Source of the DNA: Actinoplanes xinjiangensis
Lineage (GTDB): Bacteria; Actinomycetota; Actinomycetes; Mycobacteriales; Micromonosporaceae
Assembly (NCBI RefSeq): GCF_003148685.1
Contig: NZ_QGGR01000028.1
Coordinates: 56,222-120,221 of the forward strand
Reading direction: 5' to 3'
DNA length: 64,000 nt
This document shows, in pieces, positions 8,586 through 16,897 of the stretch (position 1 is the stretch's first letter; each line of letters begins with the position of its first letter). A program made the translations under genes and the position numbers. A model generated the notes under the pieces. The model did not search any database, had not been told where the DNA came from, and saw nothing but the letters and a program-made list of their open reading frames with translations.

Positions 8586-9068
8586 ATGCATTGCACGCTG
8601 ATCCTGTGGAACCTCGAGCGGTCCGCCCAGACCGTCCAGTCCCTGCGCAGCTACCTCCGTGACCACGCGGTCGACGCGTACGCGCAGGTCGACGGGCTGC
8701 GGGAGAAGATCTGGGTGTCGTCGACCGGCCCCGAGGGCGAGATGTGGGGCGCGATCTATCTGTGGGACGACGAGCAGAAGGCGTACGGGCGCCCGCCGGG
8801 CGTGTCCCGGGTGGTCGAACTCATCGGGTACGCGCCGACGCAGCGCACCTACTTCAGTGTGGAGGCGGCGGTCACCGGGCCGGGTGTGACCGCGATGCTC
8901 GGCGCCGGCATCGGCCTGGCGTTTCAGGATCCGGCCGCGGCCCCGCTGACCCGGCCGCAGGAGTTCGTGCCGGCCGGGGGCGCCGGCCGGCTGATCCGTT
9001 CCCCGCGCTACGACTCAGCCGGCGGTGAGCCCGGCGAGCACGGCGACGGGGTCGACACCGAACACTGA
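8586..9068 (+). CDS. nosA: NosA-like protein, C-terminal amide formation
   Basis: A 160-residue soluble protein starting at ATG 8586 behind GAGAGGAACG. The first ~100 residues look like a small alpha/beta-barrel or monooxygenase-like fold ('CTLILWNLERS', 'EKIWVSSTGPEGEMWGAIYLWDD'); the tail is low in complexity. NosA removes the dehydroalanine made from the last core Ser to leave a C-terminal amide in nosiheptide. Assignment rests on size, position and the Ser-Ser core end that needs this step; I could not align it. It lies next to nosP rather than after nosB, and its 3' end overlaps the converging nosO by 54 bases. Confidence 0.65.
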   Translation: MHCTLILWNLERSAQTVQSLRSYLRDHAVDAYAQVDGLREKIWVSSTGPEGEMWGAIYLWDDEQKAYGRPPGVSRVVELIGYAPTQRTYFSVEAAVTGPGVTAMLGAGIGLAFQDPAAAPLTRPQEFVPAGGAGRLIRSPRYDSAGGEPGEHGDGVDTEH

Positions 9069-10004
9069 CTCGCAGGCGCGGCTGACCGCGTGGCACAGGA
9101 ACCAGCGTTCGGTCAGCGACAGCCCCACGTGGTGCAGGCTGAGATACAGCAGGCTGGTCAGCAGCCGGGTCGTCACGAACGTCGGGTCGGTGTGCAGGAA
9201 GGTCTGCAACGTCGTCGACCCGGCGGCGGTGGTGTGGAAGGCGCTGGCGGTGAACGCGGCCGGATCGCCGGAGCCGTCGTGCACGGTCAGGGCGCCGGAT
9301 GCGACCCGGCGCAGGATGCCGGGTCGTGCGGCGACGACCGCGGCATGCCACTGCGCGGCCGCCGGGGACACCGTCGGGCCGCGGCCGGCGATCTGGTCCA
9401 GGATCGCGGTCAGTCGCTGTTCGACCGGGTGGCGTACGGCGGCGAACCGCTCGTCGAACGCACGGCGCGTCACCGCCGGGTCCCGGCTGGTGGCGATGAA
9501 CGCGTCCGCATGCGAGCGCAGACTCAGCACCCCGATGGGCGCACCGCCGAGCAGCCCGGCGACCCGGTCCGCGCCGGGCACCGCCGGCGGCCCGAGCGCG
9601 GGCAGATGCGCCGCCATCAGGTCGAGTACCGCGGCGAGCCGTGCCGACGACGGGGAGTCCGCCGGTGGGCACAGCGTCGCCAGGGTCGGCGTGACGGTGG
9701 CGAGGAAGTCGCGGGTCACCTCGGCCAGTGCGGGGCCGGCGAACGCGGACCCCTGCAGCGGAACGATCGTGGCCGTGCGTACCGCCGGGGGGATCGTGTC
9801 GTCGGCGAGCCGGCGCAGCGCCGCCGCGGTCCCGCCCGCCGGGCCGCGCGCCTGGACGATCAATCGGCGGCGGCCGGGTTCGCCGGGTTCGCGCAGGAAC
9901 AGGCCCTGGTCGACGGCGCCGGTCCGTTGCTCGGCGGCCAGCCAGGTGCCGATGGCGGGGATGGGGATCGTGCCCACCGGCACGGGCAGTTCGAGCCAGG
10001 TCAC
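9015..10004 (-). CDS. nosO: Thiopeptide pyridine synthase (NosO-like)
   Basis: A 329-residue protein. The GTG start at 10004 overlaps the nosN stop (GTGA), so translation is coupled. The N-terminus ('TWLELPVPVGTIPIPAIGTWLAAEQ') and the His- and Arg-rich C-terminal part ('LLYLSLHHVGLSLTERWFLCHAVSRACE') fit the lantibiotic-dehydratase C-terminal-like enzymes that perform the formal [4+2] cycloaddition of two dehydroalanines. That reaction closes the macrocycle, forms the central pyridine and ejects the leader peptide. The identification leans on position (directly after nosN, opposite to nosL) and general fold signals more than on hard motifs. The frame also runs on upstream as an antisense shadow of nosN, which I excluded. 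Confidence 0.78.
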   Translation of the reverse strand: MTWLELPVPVGTIPIPAIGTWLAAEQRTGAVDQGLFLREPGEPGRRRLIVQARGPAGGTAAALRRLADDTIPPAVRTATIVPLQGSAFAGPALAEVTRDFLATVTPTLATLCPPADSPSSARLAAVLDLMAAHLPALGPPAVPGADRVAGLLGGAPIGVLSLRSHADAFIATSRDPAVTRRAFDERFAAVRHPVEQRLTAILDQIAGRGPTVSPAAAQWHAAVVAARPGILRRVASGALTVHDGSGDPAAFTASAFHTTAAGSTTLQTFLHTDPTFVTTRLLTSLLYLSLHHVGLSLTERWFLCHAVSRACESVFGVDPVAVLAGLTAG

Positions 10005-11248
10005 GCGCGTTCCGGCTGGGACATCGCCATCTCGAAGGCGAGTTCGATCAGGGTGAGGCCGGCGATGCGGCGGTCCAGGCGGATCCCGCGGTCGTCCTCG
10101 ACCAGTCCCCGGCCGCGCAGGAACTCGGCGAGGGGTGCGATGGCCGGGCGGTGAAGCACCTCGTCGAGGTCGGTGCCGGTGGAGATCTGCCATTCGGCGC
10201 GCAGGATGCCGTCGAACATGGCGAGGCCGGCCTGGAGGAAGGAGATCAGGACGCGGTCCTGGCCGGCGGGCACGTCGATGTCGAAGGCGAGCGGGTCGTC
10301 GGCGTACCGGTGCAGCAGGCCCTTCTGGTGTGACGCGAACCGCTGGTCGACCAGCGAGATCGCGCCGGAGCCGAACCCCGCGGTGTCGGCGCGCAGCTGG
10401 AAGTACATGGCGGCGAACGGCGAGACGCGGCCGAAGTAGCCGTTGGCGTACTCGGGCAGGCCGGCGTCCTCGATGCGGCGGCGGGCGCCGGTGAACAGCA
10501 CCTGCTGGCGGCGCAGGTAGTCGCGGCGCTCGGCCGGGTCGAGGCTGCGCCGCAGGAACGTGCCGGGTGTGGGCCGGAACGAGTACAGCGACAGGTGGCT
10601 CAGCGGCAGGGCGAGCGCCGCCTCGACGGTGCGGTTCATCTCGTCGGCGTCCTGGTCGGGGAAGCCGGACATGATGTCGATCGACACCTCGTCGAAGCCG
10701 GCCTCGCGGGCCGCGTGCACGATGCGGCGTGCCTGGTCGGCGCTGTGGCGGCGGCCCAGTCGCCGCAGCCGGTCGTCGTCGAACGACTGCACGCCGCTGG
10801 ACACCCGGTTGAAGCCGAGTCCGCGGTAGAACCGCAGTTTCGCCGCGTCGACGGTGTCCGGGCTGCATTCGATGGTGCACTCGGCCACGGTGGACAGGTC
10901 GAAGGCGTCGTGCAGGGCGCCCATCACCCGTTCGGTCTCGCGTTCGTCGAGGCTGCTCGCCGTGCCGCCACCCCAGTAGACGACGTACGGCACGTGGCCG
11001 GCGGCGGTCAGGGCGGCGCCGCGCTGCGCGATCTCGTGACACAGCGCGGACAGGTAGCGCTCCCGCACCGGATCACCGGGTTTACGCAGCAGATCCTTGG
11101 TGGGAATGGCCTGCACCCAGTCGCAGAAAGAACATTTCGAATGGCAGAACGGCACGTGGACGTAAATCATCAGCATGCGTCTGTCGAGGGTGCTCGACGG
11201 CAGATCAGGAAGGTGCGATGACAGGTTCTCGGTGGTGGTCGTCGACAT
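10001..11248 (-). CDS. nosN: HemW-like class C radical SAM enzyme (NosN-like)
   Basis: A 415-residue protein starting at ATG 11248 behind GGAAAGGA. The radical SAM cluster motif CxxxCxxC is at Cys35, Cys39 and Cys42 ('CHSKCSFC'), followed by the SAM-binding 'YWGGGTAS'. The layout matches coproporphyrinogen-oxidase-like proteins, including the C-terminal 'RGLVEDDRGIRLD' region. In nosiheptide, NosN adds a one-carbon unit to the indolic acid and closes the ester side ring to Glu6. It is the middle gene of the nosM-nosN-nosO unit and overlaps nosO by four bases. A primary-metabolism HemW is the alternative, but the context argues strongly against it. Confidence 0.9.
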   Translation of the reverse strand: MSTTTTENLSSHLPDLPSSTLDRRMLMIYVHVPFCHSKCSFCDWVQAIPTKDLLRKPGDPVRERYLSALCHEIAQRGAALTAAGHVPYVVYWGGGTASSLDERETERVMGALHDAFDLSTVAECTIECSPDTVDAAKLRFYRGLGFNRVSSGVQSFDDDRLRRLGRRHSADQARRIVHAAREAGFDEVSIDIMSGFPDQDADEMNRTVEAALALPLSHLSLYSFRPTPGTFLRRSLDPAERRDYLRRQQVLFTGARRRIEDAGLPEYANGYFGRVSPFAAMYFQLRADTAGFGSGAISLVDQRFASHQKGLLHRYADDPLAFDIDVPAGQDRVLISFLQAGLAMFDGILRAEWQISTGTDLDEVLHRPAIAPLAEFLRGRGLVEDDRGIRLDRRIAGLTLIELAFEMAMSQPERA

Positions 11249-11347
11249 GGGCCGTCCTTTCCGGGCGGATTCTGCGGCACCGCATTCCGGTGCCCCGCGG
11301 CGGGGCCGAGAAGCGCCGCGGGGCACCGGATCAGGCGAACAGGCGCG

Positions 11348-11527
11348 TCAGGACGAGCAGCTGCAGCAGCACTCGCACGTGGTGCACGACGCCGACATGA
11401 CCTTGGCGACGACCTCGCTGTCCTCGAGGCGGTTGTCGTCGAGGAACTCGGAGATCTCGAGCGACTCGATGTCCAGTGCCGACAGGTCGGCGGCGTTCGT
11501 CTCGGTTGCCCTCAGCTCAGCGGACAT
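11348..11527 (-). CDS. nosM: Thiopeptide precursor peptide, nosiheptide-type core (NosM)
   Basis: A 59-residue peptide starting at ATG 11527 behind GAGGTG. Residues 1-46 are an acidic leader ('LDIESLEISEFLDDNRLEDS', then 'EVVAKVMSA'); residues 47-59 are the core SCTTCECCCSCSS. From memory this core equals that of NosM from the nosiheptide producer Streptomyces actuosus, and the second half of the leader is close to it, while the N-terminus here is about nine residues longer. The expected fate is: Cys2, 5, 7, 9 and 11 to thiazoles; Ser1 and Ser10 to the pyridine; Thr3 dehydrated near Thr4; Glu6 hydroxylated and Cys8 acylated with the indolic acid; Ser13 lost to leave an amide. Confidence 0.95.
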   Translation of the reverse strand: MSAELRATETNAADLSALDIESLEISEFLDDNRLEDSEVVAKVMSASCTTCECCCSCSS

Positions 11528-11579
11528 GGAACACCTCACTTTCGTAATGGCTTTGTCTGCGGGAACGGCCCTGAGAAGA

Positions 11580-11609
11580 AACCTAGGAACGCCGATCGTC
11601 GGGTGTCAA
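11580..11609 (-). promoter_or_regulatory. Putative nosM promoter
   Basis: On the minus strand TTGACA (11609-11604) and TAGGTT (11585-11580) are separated by 18 bases, a near-consensus vegetative promoter. Transcription would begin near 11573 and leave an untranslated leader of about 46 bases before the nosM start. Confidence 0.6.
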
Positions 11610-11701
11610 CGTGGCGAGCATTTTTCCGAGCGATTCGGGCAGGCCGCTAAAACCTCACTCAAAAAGCGCTAGAAAGTCGCCACAAGCGGGGTCAAGAAAG
11701 C

Positions 11702-11731
11702 TTGCCCAGCGCAGGGTCGGCTCGATAGGAA
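11702..11731 (+). promoter_or_regulatory. Putative nosL operon promoter
   Basis: TTGCCC (11702-11707) and TAGGAA (11726-11731) are spaced by 18 bases, upstream of the nosL start at 11772. The match to consensus is weaker than for the divergent nosM promoter, which fits a promoter that needs an activator such as the SARP. No clear heptamer repeats were found. Confidence 0.4.
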
Positions 11732-11771
11732 TGCGTTCGGCATGGACGTTGGCGCTGCAGAGAGGACTGTC

Positions 11772-12938
11772 ATGAGCGACTACATCCCGCCGGACCTCGA
11801 GGAGGTCCGTGCCGAGGCGGCCACCGTCGACACGCAGGCCGCCCTGGCACTGGGCCCCGGCGAGGAACCGTCGGCGTCACGGCCGGCGGTCGCGCTGGCC
11901 CTGTGGCAGGACCGGCAGATCAGCACCGAACGGCTGCAGCACGCCGCGGAACTGCGGGTCGCGCGGCTGCGGCCCCGGCTGCACACGTTCGTGCCGCTCT
12001 ACACCACCAACCACTGCGACTCCGAATGCAAGATGTGCTCGATGCGCAAGGGCAACGCGCGGATGATCCGCAAGTTCTCCGGCAAGAACGAGATCATCGA
12101 CCAGCTGCGCATCCTGTACCGCAGTGAGGGTGTCCGCGGCGTCGGTTTCCTCACCGGCGAGTACCAGGACAAGTACACCCGGCTCAGCACCGCGTTCCGG
12201 ATCGGCTGGGCCATGCGCACCGCCCTGGACATGGGCTTCGAGCGGATCTACTTCAACATCGGCAGCATGGAGCCGGACGAGATCGACGTCCTGGCCGAGT
12301 GGATCACCCGGGACGAGCCGGTGACCATGTGCGTGTTCCAGGAGACCTACGACCGTGAGTCGTACCGGCGGTTCATGGGCAAGACCAGCACCGACGTGCC
12401 CAAGGCCGACTACGACCGCCGGGTGGCGTCGTTCGACAGGTGGCTGGACGCCGGGTTCCGCTACGTCAACCCGGGGGTGCTCGTCGGGCTGCACGACGAC
12501 GTCGCCTCGGAGATCGTGCGGCTGGTCGCGCACGGCGACCACCTGCGCCGGCGCAACGCCGTCGTCGACCTGTCGCTGCCGCGGATGCGGCCGGCGATGA
12601 CATCACGCGACAGCACCCGGATCGGTGACGACGACTACCTGCGGATGATGGCGGCGGTCGCCTTCACCTGCCCCGACCAGCGGCTCGTGCTGACCACCCG
12701 GGAACCGCAGGAGTTCCAGGACCGGGCGATCGGCCTGGCCGGTGTGATCAGCCCCGGCAGTCCCGACGTCGCGCCGTACCGCGAGGACGCGCAGGCCTGC
12801 AACTCGGCCGACACCTCGCAGTTCCTGGTCGCCGACCTGCGGCGGCCGCGGCACATCCTGAGCCGCATCGAGGCCGGCGGCACCGAGGTGAGCCACTTCG
12901 CGAACCCGGCGGCCACCGGAGTCGTCACGGTCGGCTGA
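11772..12938 (+). CDS. nosL: Radical SAM 3-methyl-2-indolic acid synthase (NosL-like)
   Basis: A 388-residue protein. I chose ATG 11772 because AGAGGA lies seven bases upstream; an in-frame ATG at 11742 is possible. The cluster motif is CxxxCxxC at Cys82, Cys86 and Cys89 ('CDSECKMC'). The later sequence matches the ThiH/HydG/NosL branch ('GVGFLTGEYQDKY', 'NPGVLVGLHDD', 'LSLPRMRPA'). NosL rearranges L-tryptophan to 3-methyl-2-indolic acid, the side-ring unit of nosiheptide. The gene opens the long operon and is followed directly by the acyl-transfer genes nosK, nosJ and nosI, which supports this role. Confidence 0.93.
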   Translation: MSDYIPPDLEEVRAEAATVDTQAALALGPGEEPSASRPAVALALWQDRQISTERLQHAAELRVARLRPRLHTFVPLYTTNHCDSECKMCSMRKGNARMIRKFSGKNEIIDQLRILYRSEGVRGVGFLTGEYQDKYTRLSTAFRIGWAMRTALDMGFERIYFNIGSMEPDEIDVLAEWITRDEPVTMCVFQETYDRESYRRFMGKTSTDVPKADYDRRVASFDRWLDAGFRYVNPGVLVGLHDDVASEIVRLVAHGDHLRRRNAVVDLSLPRMRPAMTSRDSTRIGDDDYLRMMAAVAFTCPDQRLVLTTREPQEFQDRAIGLAGVISPGSPDVAPYREDAQACNSADTSQFLVADLRRPRHILSRIEAGGTEVSHFANPAATGVVTVG

Positions 12939-12959
12939 CCGGGCACGGAGGGAGAGCAC

Positions 12960-13652
12960 ATGCCGCCGGACCCGATCTATCTGCTGCACGGCCTGCTCGG
13001 CACGGCGTCGGCGCACTTCGGTGCCCAGATGCGCACCTGGGCCCGGCAGCACCGGGTGATCGCCGTCGACCTGCCGGGGCACGGGCGCTGCCCGCTGGAC
13101 GCCGCCGACGCCTACCTGGACCAGGCCGTCGGCTACGTCACCACGGTGCTCACCCGGTTCGGGCCGGGGCGGGTGGTCGCCGCCTCGTACCTGGGCGGGC
13201 CGATCGCGATCCACGTCGCGGCCACCCGGCCGGACCTGGTCACGTCACTGGTCCTCACCGGTTTCGTGCCGGGTCTGGAGCAGGCGGCCTTCCTGCGGAT
13301 GCTCGGCGGGTTCCACGTGCTCGCCGCCGAGCAGCCCGGGCTGGCCGCCGAGTACGAGCGTCTGCACGGGCCCCGGTGGAAGGACACCCTCAGCGCGTAC
13401 GGCGAGGACTGCGCCCGGCATCCGCAGCGGGTGCTGCCCGGCCCGGCGGTACTGGCGGGGCTGGACACCCGTACCCATCTGGTCAACGGGTCGCACAAGA
13501 CCGCGGAGCGGGATGCGGCCCGCACCGCCGGCGGCATCGGACCGCGGGTGTCCGGCGTGGTGATCGACGGCGCCGGGCACATCGCCGGCCACGACGCGCC
13601 GGAGGCGTTCACCGCGGCGGTCGAGGCGTTCTGGGCGGGTGGGGCGCGGTGA
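12960..13652 (+). CDS. nosK: Alpha/beta-hydrolase-fold acyltransferase (NosK-like)
   Basis: A 230-residue protein starting at ATG 12960 behind GGAGGGAG. The fold signature includes 'YLLHGLLGT' near the N-terminus, 'AVDLPGHG', an unusual nucleophile elbow 'AASYLGG' and the catalytic His in 'GAGHIAGHD'. Although hydrolase-like, NosK moves the indolic acyl group from the carrier NosJ to Cys8 of the modified precursor. The stop overlaps the nosJ start by four bases (GTGA), so the two proteins are likely made in step. Reading it as a stand-alone esterase is less likely given the carrier and ligase genes behind it. Confidence 0.88.
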   Translation: MPPDPIYLLHGLLGTASAHFGAQMRTWARQHRVIAVDLPGHGRCPLDAADAYLDQAVGYVTTVLTRFGPGRVVAASYLGGPIAIHVAATRPDLVTSLVLTGFVPGLEQAAFLRMLGGFHVLAAEQPGLAAEYERLHGPRWKDTLSAYGEDCARHPQRVLPGPAVLAGLDTRTHLVNGSHKTAERDAARTAGGIGPRVSGVVIDGAGHIAGHDAPEAFTAAVEAFWAGGAR

Positions 13653-13852
13653 ACCCGGCGGCACTGCGCGCCGCACTCGGGTCGCTGCTGCAGGAGCCGG
13701 ACCCGCACCGGCACCTGGACTCCCTGGAGGTGGTGGTGATCCGCGCCCATCTGACCGAGCACGGCTTACCGGCGGACGGTCCGGCCGAGGACCGTCCCCG
13801 CACGATCGAAGGGTGGGTGACGTGGGCCGTCCGGCATTCACGCGCTTCCTGA
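13649..13852 (+). CDS. nosJ: Stand-alone acyl carrier (thiolation) protein (NosJ-like)
   Basis: A 67-residue protein starting at GTG 13649, which overlaps the nosK stop. The short sequence carries 'LDSLEVV', the usual phosphopantetheine attachment motif, with Ser25 as the attachment residue, followed by a helical C-terminus. It would hold 3-methyl-2-indolic acid as a thioester after activation by NosI and hand it to NosK. Its 3' end overlaps the start of nosI by about 31 bases in another frame. It is easy to miss because larger frames cover it, but the motif and the coupled start support it well. Confidence 0.85.
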   Translation: MNPAALRAALGSLLQEPDPHRHLDSLEVVVIRAHLTEHGLPADGPAEDRPRTIEGWVTWAVRHSRAS

Positions 13853-15132
13853 ACACCGCTCGCGAGCCACGCACCGGCGATCCGGCCGGGGTCCGCTGGG
13901 GTGACGAGTTCGTCGCCTGGGAGACCCTGCTGGACCGGGGCCGTCATCAGGCCCCGGCGATCCGCCGCGGCCACGCCTACGTCGTCGACCCGGGCGCCGG
14001 GCTCGACGCGCTGGCCGGGCTGTTCGCCGTCGCGACGGTGCCCGACACCACTCTGCTGTGGGCGGTGCCCGGCCCGCTCGGGGTGGCGCACCGGCAGGTC
14101 GCCCCCGCGGTCAGCGAGATCGCACCACCGGTGACCGGCGGCCCGGACCGTCCGCTGTGGGGGGTGTGCACGTCCGGCAGCTCCGGCACCCCGAAGGTCG
14201 CGATCGGGTACGCCGACCAGTGGGAGTCCATCGCCCTGCACTACGAACAGGCGCTGTACGGTCCCCGCTACGCCGGCGACCCGGACACCGCGGTGGCGAC
14301 CTGCCTGCCGCCGCAGTTCTCCGCCACCTTCTTCATGACCGTGCTGCCGAGCCTGTTCCTGCGCCGCGACCTGGTTCTGTTCGCACCGCACGACTGGGGT
14401 GCCGTGCACGCTCTGGCGGCGCGCCGGCCGACCGTGGTGCTGGCGGTCCCGGCGGTGGCGGCCGCGGCCTGCCTGGGCACCACCGCCTCCACCGACATGT
14501 CCCGGGCCACCCTGTTCCTCGGCGGCGGGCACGTCAGCGGCGAACGGGTACGCCTGATCCGGCAGCGGTACACCGGGGTGGAGCTGGTGAACCTGTACGG
14601 CACCGCGGAGACCGGCGCCGTCTCGACCGACCACGACCCGGGCCACAACGAGCACGTCGGCCGGCCCGTCGACGGCAAGGCGGTGTGGCTGCGCGACGTC
14701 GGCGAGAACGGTATCGGCACCCTGGCGGCGGCCGGGCCGGACTGTGCCGCCTACCTGTGGCGTCCCGGTGAGACACCGGTGGCCAACGGCGGCTACGTCA
14801 CCGGGACCGACTACGCCCGGTTCGACGACGACGGCTGGCTCTGTCTGGAGGGCCGTGTCGACGGCGGCGAGAAGTTCAACGGCATGCTCGTCTATCCGCG
14901 GGCGGTGGAGCGTCACCTGCTCGCCCTGGACGGGGTGGTGGACGCCCGGGTGCTGGTCCGGCGGACCGCGACGGGGCTGGAGCAGCTGGTCGCCCGGGTG
15001 GTCGGCCGCATCGACGAGGGCGCGATCCGTGAGCACTGTGCGGTGCTGGCCCCCGCCGACCAGCCGACCGTGATCGAATGTGTGAGCGAACGTGACGCCG
15101 CGCCGGCGTACAGCAGCCATGGGAAACTCTGA
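13822..15132 (+). CDS. nosI: AMP-forming acyl ligase for indolic acid (NosI-like)
   Basis: About 436 residues from GTG 13822, with GAAGG nine bases upstream; an earlier GTG at 13813 is possible. It shows the AMP-ligase signatures 'CTSGSSGTPK' (phosphate loop), 'VNLYGTAETG' (acyl-binding motif) and 'DDDGWLCLEGRVDGGEKFNGM' (hinge region). The C-terminal lid is shorter than in typical acyl-CoA ligases. It is expected to adenylate 3-methyl-2-indolic acid and load it onto the neighbouring carrier NosJ. It lies within the nosL-nosB operon, one base before nosH. Confidence 0.9.
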   Translation: MGRPAFTRFLNTAREPRTGDPAGVRWGDEFVAWETLLDRGRHQAPAIRRGHAYVVDPGAGLDALAGLFAVATVPDTTLLWAVPGPLGVAHRQVAPAVSEIAPPVTGGPDRPLWGVCTSGSSGTPKVAIGYADQWESIALHYEQALYGPRYAGDPDTAVATCLPPQFSATFFMTVLPSLFLRRDLVLFAPHDWGAVHALAARRPTVVLAVPAVAAAACLGTTASTDMSRATLFLGGGHVSGERVRLIRQRYTGVELVNLYGTAETGAVSTDHDPGHNEHVGRPVDGKAVWLRDVGENGIGTLAAAGPDCAAYLWRPGETPVANGGYVTGTDYARFDDDGWLCLEGRVDGGEKFNGMLVYPRAVERHLLALDGVVDARVLVRRTATGLEQLVARVVGRIDEGAIREHCAVLAPADQPTVIECVSERDAAPAYSSHGKL

Positions 15133-15133
15133 G

Positions 15134-16897
15134 ATGGCCGGCGACGACCGGCGTTTCGCGATCAAGGCCGACGCCTTCTACGTACGCCACGACGACGGGG
15201 TGTGGCTGCGCAACAACCGGGGTTCGTTCACGATTCGCGGTGAGAGTGCGTACCCGCTGGTCGCCGCCCTGTTCAGCCGCCTGGACGGGCGGCGCAGCGT
15301 GGAACAGATCTGCGCCGACCTGCCGGCACCGGCCCGCCGGTCGGTGTCCGGGCTGCTGGGCACGCTGCACCGCAACGGCTTCGTCAAGCAGCTGCACCAT
15401 CCGCCCGAGGAGGTCCCGGAGTGGATGCGCGAGCGTTACGCCACCCATCTGGCGTTCCTCGACCACCACGGGGACCGTCCGGTCCACCGGTTCCGGACCG
15501 TCCGGTCCACCCCGGTCGTCTGCGCCGGTCAGGGCACGGCACTCCGGGCCGCGGTCGGTGCCCTGGCCGAATTCGGGTTCGCCACGGTGACCGTCGTCGC
15601 CGCAGAAGCCGACGCCGCCGACGTCGAACCGATCACCGACGCCGACTGGCGGATCGTCACCGCCCCGGACTGGACCGCCGTGGCCGACGTGCCGGCGGCG
15701 CGGGCCGCGGCGTACGTGCTGCTGGCCGTCGACGACGCGGACCCGGCCCGGCTGGCGGACCTCCAGGTCCGGCTGCACGCCGAGGGCCGGTCCACCGCCG
15801 TGCTCGGCCGGTGCGGCGCCCGCGTGGTGGCGCTGCCCGGCGGAAGTCTGCGCCGCTGCTGGGAGTGCGCGTGGCGGCGGCTGACCCCGCCGGTCACCGG
15901 CGACGCCACCGCCCTGGAACCCGCGCTCGTCCCGGCCACCATCGCAGCGTTGCACCTGGTCCAGCGGGCGTTCGCGGCGCTCGCCGGGATCACGCTCGCC
16001 GACGCCGAGACGGTCGCCTCGGTCGAACCGCTGGCACCGGTGGTACGGGTGCACACCGTGTACCGGCACCCGTGGTGCCGCCGCCACCTTGACGAGAAGC
16101 TCCCGGGTGCGCGCGACGACGAGCCGGTCCGGCCCGACCTGGCGTTCGCCGAGGACGACCCGGCGCTGGTGGCCGTCTCGGACCGGATCGTCGCGGCCAC
16201 CGGCGAGTGGACCGACCGGGTCGCCGGGCCGCTGCTGTCGGTCGGTGAGGAGGACATCGACCAGTTGCCGCTGGCCGGCAGCTCCTGCCGGACGGCCGAC
16301 CCGGCGGCCACCGCCGACGGCCACACCGAACAGTCGCTGCTGTGCCGGGCCGTGTCACCGCGGGAGGCGCGTAACCAGGTGGTGCTGTTCGCGCTGGAGA
16401 ACCTGGCCCGGCAGCAAGCCGCGGCGGACCGCGTCGTCTACGGGGCGGGCTGGAGTGTGGCCGAGGCCGAGTATCGGGCCGCCCTGGCGGTCGCCTATGC
16501 CGCCCCGGCCGGTGAACGGGTCTGGCTGTCGCCGGACCGGCGCGACGACCGGCCGCTGCGGCTGTTCCTGGTCGAGACGCTCGCCGCCGCCGACCGGCAC
16601 TGGCACGAGACCTCGGTGGAGCATCTGGACAGCGGTTTCGTCCGGGCCACGATCCGCACCACCAGCGGGCCGGAGGCCGTCGGCGTCGGGCTCGGCGAAC
16701 AGCACGCCGTCGACCAGGCGCTGCTGCAGGCGGTGCACCCGGGCACGACGGTGGCGCACCTCGCCCCGCCCACCGGCACCTGGTCGGCTGCCCTGGCCCG
16801 GATCCGCCGCCCGCGCCCGGCCGCCGCGCCGGTGCTGCCGTTCCTCGCCGGGCACGCCCACCTCGCCGCCGTCGAACTGCCCGGGGAGCCGACGTGA
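15134..16897 (+). CDS. nosH: E1-like leader-binding partner protein (NosH-like)
   Basis: About 587 residues from ATG 15134, one base after nosI; GGGAAA in the nosI end serves as ribosome binding site. The N-terminal ~90 residues look like a PqqD-type winged-helix recognition element ('VRHDDGVWLRNN', 'VEQICADL', 'LHRNGFVKQL'), which binds the precursor leader. A ThiF/E1-like region follows with 'CWECAWRRL' and a later 'HPWCRRHL', possibly metal-binding. In thiopeptide systems this protein presents the precursor to the YcaO enzyme for azoline formation. It overlaps nosG by four bases, consistent with a fixed partnership. Confidence 0.87.
   Translation: MAGDDRRFAIKADAFYVRHDDGVWLRNNRGSFTIRGESAYPLVAALFSRLDGRRSVEQICADLPAPARRSVSGLLGTLHRNGFVKQLHHPPEEVPEWMRERYATHLAFLDHHGDRPVHRFRTVRSTPVVCAGQGTALRAAVGALAEFGFATVTVVAAEADAADVEPITDADWRIVTAPDWTAVADVPAARAAAYVLLAVDDADPARLADLQVRLHAEGRSTAVLGRCGARVVALPGGSLRRCWECAWRRLTPPVTGDATALEPALVPATIAALHLVQRAFAALAGITLADAETVASVEPLAPVVRVHTVYRHPWCRRHLDEKLPGARDDEPVRPDLAFAEDDPALVAVSDRIVAATGEWTDRVAGPLLSVGEEDIDQLPLAGSSCRTADPAATADGHTEQSLLCRAVSPREARNQVVLFALENLARQQAAADRVVYGAGWSVAEAEYRAALAVAYAAPAGERVWLSPDRRDDRPLRLFLVETLAAADRHWHETSVEHLDSGFVRATIRTTSGPEAVGVGLGEQHAVDQALLQAVHPGTTVAHLAPPTGTWSAALARIRRPRPAAAPVLPFLAGHAHLAAVELPGEPT

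Noticed and set aside
9015..11042. A single 675-residue protein on the minus strand
   Set aside because: The upstream two-thirds is a shadow of the radical SAM gene in another frame and is Arg/Pro-rich; only the part from GTG 10004 is protein-like and coupled to nosN.
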